Made by a program: the position numbers and the translations under genes. Source: an uncultured Flavobacteriaceae bacterium (GTDB lineage Bacteria > Bacteroidota > Bacteroidia > Flavobacteriales > Flavobacteriaceae). Taken from it: a stretch of 15,044 nt of DNA. The DNA is taken from the NCBI GenBank assembly GCA_913052425.1, contig CAJXEG010000014.1:1-15044 (forward strand), written 5' to 3'. The notes beneath the pieces are model-generated. The model was not told where the DNA came from. It made no database searches and saw only the letters and a list, made by a program, of their open reading frames with translations. Every line of letters begins with the position of its first letter. Within the stretch, counting starts at the first letter, position 1. Of this stretch, positions 9,151 through 14,338 are shown piece after piece.

Positions 9151-10450
9151 CGTATCGTATTAACCACTTGTGTTTTGTTTCCTCATTAGCCAAAAAACGT
9201 TGATCCGCTCTTTTGCCGATTACCCATACAATGTCCTCTCCTGAACAAAGTAACCATTGGGACTCTTTGTCTAAAAGGGAAAACTTTTCGTCTTTAAAAT
9301 ACTTACTCAGCTTCTTCTTTCCGTTTAAACCATTAGGATAAAAATAATCACTTTGTTTCCATTTTCTAAGAGTCAAGGGAAACTTTAACTTATGCTTATC
9401 CAACAATAGGCTCTTGGGGTCCCCTTTTTCAAAAGTTTTTTTATAGGAAAAATTAAGTTGAATAGGTATAAAGATAGATGAAGTTTCTCTCTCAATATAA
9501 AAGGTGTTTTCATGAGATTCTGTGGCAGGGTTCAATAGGAAATCCTCCCTGTTTTTTACCAGTCGATGAGAAGCAGAAAAAAGCTGTTTACCACTTTGTG
9601 ATTTCATCATTTGTTTCAGGTCGTTTGTATTTCTAAAACCATAAGGGGCAAACAAAGCATGTAAATAGTAGTCTTGGATTGACAGCCCCTCCAAGGCTTT
9701 TATTGAAATTTTAAATCCCGAATGATAAGGTATAAAATTTTTATTTTTGAAGTCCTCAATAATCACATCCAATACTGCTTGTGCACTTCCCAAATATTTT
9801 AATGTTTCCTGAAACTGCTCATCAAAATTGGGGTATCTTTTTTTCCAAAGTGGAATGACCTCATGTCGCAACCTATTTCTGAGATAATAGGTTTCTGCAT
9901 TGGAACTGTCTTCTCGCCATTTTATATTATTCTCTTGGGCATATTGCATGATATCGACTCTAGAAAATGGCAACATCGGACGTAGGATTTTTTCCCTACG
10001 CTCTGGGATACCCAACAATCCCCTTAGTCCCGTTCCACGCATGGCATTAATCATAAAAGTTTCAAGGGCATCGTTTGTGTGGTGCGCAACCAATATAAAA
10101 TCAAAGCTGAGCTGATTTGATAACTGATCAAACCATTCATACCTCAAATCCCTTGCTGCCATTTGAATGGATACCTTTTTGGTCCGAGCATAAGATTCAG
10201 AATCAAAATTTTCAATGTAATATTTTAAGTTTTTGGTCTTGGCTAAATTTTTTATCCACTTCGCGTCATCATCACTATCCTTGCCTCGTAATTTGAAATT
10301 ACAATGAGCAACATCAGGCTGAAGTCCAGATTTAAGACAAAGATCAAGGAGAACACAACTGTCAACTCCTCCACTTAAGGCCAATAAAATTTTTTGATCT
10401 TTAAGAGCGGGGAAGCTTTTCGATAAATGTCTCTTGAACTTCTGCAGCAT
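9143..10450 (-). CDS. tilS: tRNA(Ile)-lysidine synthase
   Basis: The enzyme uses ATP and lysine to convert cytidine-34 of the tRNA-Ile with CAU anticodon into lysidine, so that it reads AUA. The N-type PP-loop ATP-binding motif is ALSGGVDS (SGGVDS at 26–31). It is followed by the DVAHCNFKLRG segment, VAHHTNDALETFMINAMRGTG, and the RPMLPFSR and EDSSNAETYYLRNRLRHEVIP blocks typical of TilS. The last about 70 residues match the TilS C-terminal domain (FPLTLRKWKQSDYFYPNGLNGKKKLSKYFKDE). The frame is also open to an ATG at 10483, but family members start close to the PP-loop with a sequence like MLQKFKRHL, so I place the start at 10450 (435 residues). The gene overlaps dsbD by 8 bp and is divergent from the arginine operon. 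Confidence 0.95.
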   Translation of the reverse strand: MLQKFKRHLSKSFPALKDQKILLALSGGVDSCVLLDLCLKSGLQPDVAHCNFKLRGKDSDDDAKWIKNLAKTKNLKYYIENFDSESYARTKKVSIQMAARDLRYEWFDQLSNQLSFDFILVAHHTNDALETFMINAMRGTGLRGLLGIPERREKILRPMLPFSRVDIMQYAQENNIKWREDSSNAETYYLRNRLRHEVIPLWKKRYPNFDEQFQETLKYLGSAQAVLDVIIEDFKNKNFIPYHSGFKISIKALEGLSIQDYYLHALFAPYGFRNTNDLKQMMKSQSGKQLFSASHRLVKNREDFLLNPATESHENTFYIERETSSIFIPIQLNFSYKKTFEKGDPKSLLLDKHKLKFPLTLRKWKQSDYFYPNGLNGKKKLSKYFKDEKFSLLDKESQWLLCSGEDIVWVIGKRADQRFLANEETKHKWLIRYDD

Positions 10451-10501
10451 ATTCAAAATTAAGGATTTTGTAGGAGCCGACACCTATAAGTATGTTAGGA
10501 T

Positions 10502-10520
10502 AACTTCTTTATGAGAAGTT
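10502..10520. promoter_or_regulatory. 7+7 inverted repeat upstream of tilS
   Basis: AACTTCT and AGAAGTT form a perfect 7-bp dyad around a 5-base spacer (TTATG). It lies about 52 bp before the chosen tilS start and about 93 bp before the -33 element of the arginine promoter. It could be an operator serving either direction or a hairpin in a tilS leader. No U-tract adjoins it, so it is probably not a terminator. Confidence 0.35.
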
Positions 10521-10612
10521 TAAAAATGAGCTCTAAAAATGTATACTAAAATTCAAATTTAATTGAAAGTAATAACTCTAATTATATAGATCAATTAAAT
10601 TTTTTTAATGAT

Positions 10613-10643
10613 TTTGCTAAAAAAAATAAAATTCGGATATTTG
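10613..10643 (+). promoter_or_regulatory. Candidate Bacteroidota-type promoter of the arginine operon
   Basis: A -33 element TTTG (10613–10616) is followed after 19 bp by GATATTTG (10636–10643), which matches five of the six fixed bases of the Bacteroidota -7 consensus TAnnTTTG. The 19-bp spacer is within the accepted range. Transcription would start at about 10648–10651, almost on the ATG at 10652, so the first ORF would have essentially no 5' untranslated leader. This is the only well-spaced match I found in the divergent region. Confidence 0.55.
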
Positions 10644-10651
10644 CATTTCAA

Positions 10652-10729
10652 ATGAAAGATGCAACGACATACTCCTTGGGAACGGCCGCTAAATTTAGCC
10701 CGACTCCACTTCGTCCACGCCGCCCCTAG
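10652..10729 (+). CDS. Putative arginine leader peptide (25 aa)
   Basis: A 25-codon ORF begins MKDATTYSLG and ends LRPRRP followed by TAG, so three of its last five residues are arginine (codons CGT, CGC, CGC) alternating with proline. It starts a few bases after the predicted transcription start and lies about 95 bp before the first gene of an arginine biosynthesis operon, followed by potential hairpins. That is the layout of a ribosome-stalling attenuator leader, in which low charged tRNA-Arg would hold the ribosome at the Arg codons. The Arg codons used are absent from argG, which uses AGA, AGG, CGA and CGG for its nine arginines, although GNAT does contain one CGC. There is no Shine-Dalgarno sequence. 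Rivals are the overlapping 54-codon ORF or a GC-rich repeat. The ORF is seen directly; the role is inference. Confidence 0.45.
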   Translation: MKDATTYSLGTAAKFSPTPLRPRRP

Positions 10730-10823
10730 CGGGTACATTTCTCTATTGGAGACTCAGGTGCGTCCGGTCTCACTTTCCAAAGCTTTTAACCTATTTTTTC
10801 AATTTAAAAACGTTTGTCAATAA
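10659..10823 (+). CDS. Overlapping 54-aa ORF coupled to the GNAT start
   Basis: In a different frame from the leader peptide, an ATG at 10659 opens 54 codons whose TAA (10821–10823) shares its last A with the GNAT ATG (TAATG). The same one-base arrangement joins the aldehyde dehydrogenase and nitroreductase genes in this window. The product begins MQRHTPWERPLNLARLHF, holds four arginines (CGA, CGG, CGA, CGT) and ends FFQFKNVCQ. I do not recognise it and see no signal peptide or clear domain. If translated, ribosomes would run through the supposed attenuator and re-initiate on GNAT, making it an alternative coupling device. Because the region is GC-rich, stop codons are fewer and the open frame may be chance. 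Confidence 0.25.
   Translation: MQRHTPWERPLNLARLHFVHAAPSGYISLLETQVRPVSLSKAFNLFFQFKNVCQ
10683..10780 (+). promoter_or_regulatory. Leader RNA with potential alternative hairpins
   Basis: Four pairings can be read. First, CGG(CC)GCTA / TAGCCCG within 10683–10702, inside the leader ORF. Second, CCGC / GCGG (10720–10723 with 10729–10732), over the leader stop codon. Third, GAGAC / GTCTC (10749–10753 with 10767–10771), extended inside by GG/CC and outside by TTG/CAA at 10746–10780. Fourth, a long-range CGCCCCT / AGGTGCG helix (10721–10727 with 10756–10762) with one mismatch. The fourth uses the last Arg codon and excludes the second. It also excludes the third except as a pseudoknot, so ribosome position at the Arg codons could choose between them. 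These were paired by eye, without energy calculation. Confidence 0.35.
10766..10799 (+). terminator. Weak candidate attenuator terminator
   Basis: GGT (10766–10768) can pair with ACC (10789–10791), with CTTT / AAAG (10773–10776 with 10779–10782) inside, just before a run of six T at 10794–10799. The stem is AU-rich, interrupted and needs bulges, so it is poor by usual terminator standards. It overlaps the GAGAC/GTCTC hairpin and would be exclusive with it, which is what an attenuator needs. Confidence 0.2.
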
Positions 10824-11347
10824 TGGAATTGATTATTGCCAATTCAAAACATATTATACACGCCCAAGACATCAGCACCTGCATAGGCGAATCGGCCAAA
10901 ATGCGCGGTACTGGCATTGCTCGAAGAAGTCCTGAGTACATCAGTAAAAAAATGGAAGCAGGAAATGCCGTAATTGCTTTAGAGGACAATAAATTTGCAG
11001 GCTTTTGCTATATCGAAATATGGGGACACGGAAAATATGTTGCCCATTCTGGCTTAATTGTCTCTCCCGACCATCGAGGAAAAGGACTCGCCAAAAAAAT
11101 CAAGCAAAAGGTTTTCGACCTGTCCTTAGAAAAGTTTCCCAAAGCCAAAATTTTTGGAATTACTACTGGAAAAGCTGTAATGCGAATCAATTTTGAGTTG
11201 GGTTACCAACCCGTTGATTTTTCTCAACTTACGGACGATCCTGATTTTTGGAAAGGCTGTCAAACCTGTAAGAATTATGATGTGCTGACCCGAACAGAAA
11301 GAACGATGTGCCTGTGTACGGGCATGTTGTATGACCCAAGACAATGA
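10823..11347 (+). CDS. GNAT-family N-acetyltransferase heading the arginine operon
   Basis: The 174-residue protein is a GNAT acyltransferase, expected to move an acetyl group from acetyl-CoA. The acetyl-CoA-binding core reads HSGLIVSPDHRGKGLAKKIKQKV, with the R-G-x-G-L/K motif at about residues 93–98. AVIALEDNKFAGFCYIEIWG is the preceding strand pair. The C-terminus is unusual, with a conserved-looking cysteine set, CQTC, then CLC about 18 residues later, which could bind a metal. As first gene of a cluster with argG, argC, proC and argD it is a good candidate for the N-acetylglutamate synthase step, although it is not a canonical ArgA (no amino-acid-kinase domain) or ArgJ. I start at ATG 10823; an in-frame TTG lies nine bases upstream. 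argG follows after 21 bp. Confidence 0.88.
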   Translation: MELIIANSKHIIHAQDISTCIGESAKMRGTGIARRSPEYISKKMEAGNAVIALEDNKFAGFCYIEIWGHGKYVAHSGLIVSPDHRGKGLAKKIKQKVFDLSLEKFPKAKIFGITTGKAVMRINFELGYQPVDFSQLTDDPDFWKGCQTCKNYDVLTRTERTMCLCTGMLYDPRQ

Positions 11348-11368
11348 TAAATCTATAGTAAATCAGAA

Positions 11369-12559
11369 ATGGAAAATAAAAAGTTAGTATTGGCCTATAG
11401 TGGTGGATTAGACACCTCCTACTGTCTTATGAAACTTTCACAAGAAGGTTATGAGGTTCACGCCATCAGTGTCAATACCGGAGGTTTTGATGCTACTGAG
11501 GTCGAAGAAATGGAAACTAAAGCGCTACAGATGGGAGCCCATACCTATCAATCCATCAATGCTTTGGACTCCTTTTACCACAAGGTGGTTAAGTATTTGG
11601 TTTTTGGCAACGTTCTAAAAAATAACACCTATCCCCTATCGGTCAGTGCAGAGCGAATTGTACAGGCGATGGAAATCGCCGCTTATGCCAAGAAGATTGG
11701 AGCAGATGCCATTGCACATGGAAGCACTGGCGCAGGAAACGATCAGGTCAGATTTGATTTGATTTTTCAGGTCATGGCAGCCGACATAGAAATCATTACC
11801 CCCATCAGAGACCAAAAACTTTCCAGAGAAGCAGAAATTGCTTTTCTCAAAAAAAATGGAATCGATCTTTCATGGGAAAAAGCGCAATACTCCATCAATC
11901 AGGGTTTGTGGGGAACCAGTGTGGGCGGGAGGGAAACTTTGACCTCACACGACAGCCTCCCCGAATCGGCCTATCCCTCACAGCTTGAAAAAAAGTCATC
12001 CGAAAAAGTAAGCCTTCATTTTGAAAAAGGAGAACTGGTTGGGATTGATGGACAGATGGACAGTCCAGTCAATAACATCATCAAATTACAAGAGCAAGCC
12101 AAAAAATTTGGCATCGGCAGAGACATCCATGTTGGGGATACCATTATAGGCATCAAAGGAAGGGTTGGTTTTGAAGCCGCAGCTCCTCTTTTGATCATCA
12201 AAGCCCATCACCTACTGGAAAAACACACCTTGAGCAAATGGCAACAGTTCCAAAAGGAACAATTGGCTAACTTCTTCGGAATGCTGCTTCACGAAGGACA
12301 ATACTTAGACCCCGTCATGCGGGATTTGGAAGCTTTTTTGAGCAGCAGTCAAGAAATGGTGAGTGGAAAAGTGTTTGTAAGCCTCCACCCTTACAGATTT
12401 GAACTCAATGGAATTGAGTCTGAACACGATTTGATGAATGCTTCCTTTGGAAGTTATGGAGAAGTCAACAAAGGTTGGAGCGCAGAGGATGCCAAAGGCT
12501 TTATCAAATTATTGTCCAACCAAAACAAAATATACCAACACGTAAACAAAGAAAAATGA
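11369..12559 (+). CDS. argG: Argininosuccinate synthase
   Basis: The enzyme joins citrulline and aspartate using ATP to give argininosuccinate, the penultimate step of arginine synthesis. The 396-residue sequence opens with the ATP-binding PP-loop YSGGLDTS (10–17). SVSAERIVQAMEIAAYAKKIGADAIAHGSTGAGNDQVRFD follows, containing the family's HGSTGAGNDQVRFD citrulline and aspartate binding block, then IITPIRD, the WGTSVGG segment and the C-terminal SSQEMVSGKVFVSLHPYRFELNGIES. The length is close to the roughly 400 residues usual for the family, and nothing is missing. The stop TGA overlaps the argC ATG by four bases (ATGA), so the two are coupled. Nine arginines are encoded by AGA, AGG, CGA and CGG only. 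Confidence 0.97.
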   Translation: MENKKLVLAYSGGLDTSYCLMKLSQEGYEVHAISVNTGGFDATEVEEMETKALQMGAHTYQSINALDSFYHKVVKYLVFGNVLKNNTYPLSVSAERIVQAMEIAAYAKKIGADAIAHGSTGAGNDQVRFDLIFQVMAADIEIITPIRDQKLSREAEIAFLKKNGIDLSWEKAQYSINQGLWGTSVGGRETLTSHDSLPESAYPSQLEKKSSEKVSLHFEKGELVGIDGQMDSPVNNIIKLQEQAKKFGIGRDIHVGDTIIGIKGRVGFEAAAPLLIIKAHHLLEKHTLSKWQQFQKEQLANFFGMLLHEGQYLDPVMRDLEAFLSSSQEMVSGKVFVSLHPYRFELNGIESEHDLMNASFGSYGEVNKGWSAEDAKGFIKLLSNQNKIYQHVNKEK

Positions 12560-13515
12560 AGAAAGTAGGCATCATAGGGGGATCGGGTTATACCGGAGGT
12601 GAGTTGATACGATTGGTATTGCATCATCCGGCATTGGAACTCGATTTTGTATACAGCACTACAAGACCGGGAACACCACTCCACGATACACATTCCGATT
12701 TATTGGGTGCTGGAGCACCAGACTTTACGGGAAGTATCAATCCCGAGGTCGATGTAGTTTTCCTTTGTGTGGGCCATGGAAAATCAGTTGGGTTTTTGGA
12801 AAAAAATCAATTCTCTGAAAAAACCATCATCATTGATTTAAGCAATGATTTTAGACTGAAAAAAGACGCTCAATTCCAAGGGTATGATTTTGTTTATGGC
12901 TTGCCAGAAAACCAAAGGTCAAATATCGAAAAAGCCTATGCTGTGGCCAATCCTGGTTGTTTTGCTACTGCCATTCAATTGGCCCTTTTGCCTTTGGCCA
13001 AAGCGGGAATGATACAAGAGGCCGTTCATGTCAACGCCACCACAGGAAGTACGGGAGCTGGGGTAGGATTGAGTCCCACTGGACATTTCAGTTGGAGAAA
13101 CAACAACGTTTCTTGGTACAAACCTTTTACCCACCAGCATTTGGGTGAAATCGGAGAAACCCTGGGAGCACCCAAAATGTATTTTCTCCCACAAAGGGGA
13201 AATTTTACTAGAGGTATTTTTGCCAGTTGCTACACCCCTTTTGAGGGTAAGCTAGAAAAGACCGTGGAAATGTATAAGGAATTTTATAAAAGTCACCCTT
13301 TCACCCATGTATCTGACAATGAACTTACCTTAAAACAAGTGGTCAATACCAACCATTGTGCTTTGCATCTGCACCAATTTGAAGATCAGTTGCTCATCAC
13401 ATCCGTCATTGACAATTTGATCAAAGGTGCCTCGGGACAAGCCATACAGAATTTAAACCTCATCATGGGATGGGAAGAGGATTTGGGACTACAACTCAAA
13501 GCCAGTGTATTTTAA
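12556..13515 (+). CDS. argC: N-acetyl-γ-glutamyl-phosphate reductase
   Basis: The enzyme reduces N-acyl-γ-glutamyl phosphate to the semialdehyde with NADPH, the third step of ornithine synthesis. The 319-residue protein begins MKKVGIIGGSGYTGGELIRL, a Rossmann-type NADP-binding loop (GGSGYTGG at 8–15). ANPGCFATAIQLALLPL carries the catalytic Cys135. STGAGVGLSP and the later FLPQRGNFTRGIFAS and KGASGQAIQNLNLIMG blocks complete the ArgC signature. The frame is open upstream to 12475, but that region lies inside argG; the ATG at 12556 gives the normal N-terminus and a four-base overlap with argG. Some Bacteroidota use N-succinyl rather than N-acetyl intermediates; the acyl group cannot be told from this gene alone. 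proC follows after 18 bp. Confidence 0.96.
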   Translation: MKKVGIIGGSGYTGGELIRLVLHHPALELDFVYSTTRPGTPLHDTHSDLLGAGAPDFTGSINPEVDVVFLCVGHGKSVGFLEKNQFSEKTIIIDLSNDFRLKKDAQFQGYDFVYGLPENQRSNIEKAYAVANPGCFATAIQLALLPLAKAGMIQEAVHVNATTGSTGAGVGLSPTGHFSWRNNNVSWYKPFTHQHLGEIGETLGAPKMYFLPQRGNFTRGIFASCYTPFEGKLEKTVEMYKEFYKSHPFTHVSDNELTLKQVVNTNHCALHLHQFEDQLLITSVIDNLIKGASGQAIQNLNLIMGWEEDLGLQLKASVF

Positions 13516-13533
13516 AAATTAAAGAGAATAAAA

Positions 13534-14328
13534 ATGAAAATAGCCATCATCGGATCAGGAAATTTGGGATTGAGTATTGCCAAAGGCTTGGTATATAACA
13601 ACACCTATACTTCACTCTACCTGACCAAAAGAGATATTAGTGAAATCAAAAAATGGGAAGAATACAACAACGTAAAAATTACAACAAACAATCAAGAGGC
13701 TGTAAAAAACTCAGACATCATCATTTTTACGGTACAGCCCCGACAGTTTGACGGTATCTTGGAAGAAATAAAGGATGTATTGACCGACAAGCACGTATTG
13801 ATTTCTGCCATCACTGGCTACAGCATCCAGCGAATGGAAGACCAATTGGGAGGGAATTATCCCATCATCAGAAGCATGCCCAACACCGCCATTTCTGTTG
13901 GAAAATCCATGACTTGTTTGTGTTGTAATACCACTGGAGAAAAGAGAATTGCCATTGCCGAAGCCATTTTCAATGGATTGGGTACTACCATCAAGATCGA
14001 CGAAAAACAAATGCAAGCCGCTACTGTAGTTTGTGCTAGTGGGATTGCTTTTTGGATGCGATTGATTCGCGCCACAACCCAAGGAGGCGTACAAATGGGC
14101 TTTGATGCCGATGAATCCATGCGCATGTCAATGTACACTGCTTTGGGCGCAGCCAGTCTATTGATTAAAACCGACTCCCATCCCGAAACTGAAATCGACA
14201 AGGTCACCACCCCACAAGGCTGCACCATTACCGGATTGAACGAAATGGAACACCAAGGGCTGAGTTCCTCCTTGATTAGAGGACTTATGGCTTCTTTCGA
14301 GAAAATCAATGAAATTAAAATTCAATGA
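13534..14328 (+). CDS. proC: Pyrroline-5-carboxylate reductase
   Basis: The enzyme reduces Δ1-pyrroline-5-carboxylate to proline with NAD(P)H. The 264-residue sequence has the N-terminal dinucleotide-binding loop IIGSGNLGLSIAKGL (GSGNLG at 7–12). FTVQPRQFDGIL and RSMPNTAISVGKSMT (MPNT at 115–118) follow, then the C-terminal dimerisation and substrate block VTTPQGCTITGLNEMEHQGLSS (VTTPQGC at 224–230). These match ProC closely, and the length is typical. Its place between argC and argD links proline and arginine synthesis, because glutamate semialdehyde or ornithine transamination feeds the pyrroline substrate. Having the gene inside an arginine operon is a known arrangement in Bacteroidota. 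It has several cysteines (CLCC at 128–131) of unknown role. argD starts 10 bp later. Confidence 0.94.
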   Translation: MKIAIIGSGNLGLSIAKGLVYNNTYTSLYLTKRDISEIKKWEEYNNVKITTNNQEAVKNSDIIIFTVQPRQFDGILEEIKDVLTDKHVLISAITGYSIQRMEDQLGGNYPIIRSMPNTAISVGKSMTCLCCNTTGEKRIAIAEAIFNGLGTTIKIDEKQMQAATVVCASGIAFWMRLIRATTQGGVQMGFDADESMRMSMYTALGAASLLIKTDSHPETEIDKVTTPQGCTITGLNEMEHQGLSSSLIRGLMASFEKINEIKIQ

Positions 14329-14338
14329 ATATTAACAC

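Larger units (their letters stand above)
10451..10822. other. Divergent control region between tilS and the arginine operon
   Basis: This stretch of about 370 bases holds no conventional long gene. Its tilS-proximal half (10500–10620) is extremely AT-rich: 12 of 60 bases are G or C in 10501–10560 and 9 of 60 in 10561–10620. The half next to the GNAT gene is a GC-rich island, 62 of 110 bases in 10671–10780. The AT half holds an inverted repeat and the candidate operon promoter. The GC half holds the candidate leader peptide, an overlapping small ORF and hairpins, annotated separately. Confidence 0.7.

Noticed and set aside
10454..10461. TAATTTTG on the minus strand, matching the -7 consensus, just before tilS
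   Set aside because: No TTTG lies 19–21 bp upstream, and the transcript would start at or inside the start codon. Probably chance in AT-rich DNA.
10474..10483. Upstream ATG at 10483 as the tilS start
   Set aside because: It adds 11 residues not expected in the family. The ATG at 10450 gives the usual short lead into the PP-loop.
10652..10800. A tRNA, SRP RNA or other standard stable RNA in the GC-rich island
   Set aside because: No T-loop GGTTCRA motif, no cloverleaf and no SRP conserved core was found on either strand.
10814..10822. TTG at 10814 as the GNAT start
   Set aside because: The ATG at 10823 is nine bases further on, gives the typical N-terminus and sits in a TAATG overlap.
12475..12555. 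N-terminal extension of argC back to 12475
   Set aside because: It would lie wholly inside argG and add 27 residues before the dinucleotide-binding loop. The ATG at 12556 gives a normal N-terminus and an ATGA overlap.
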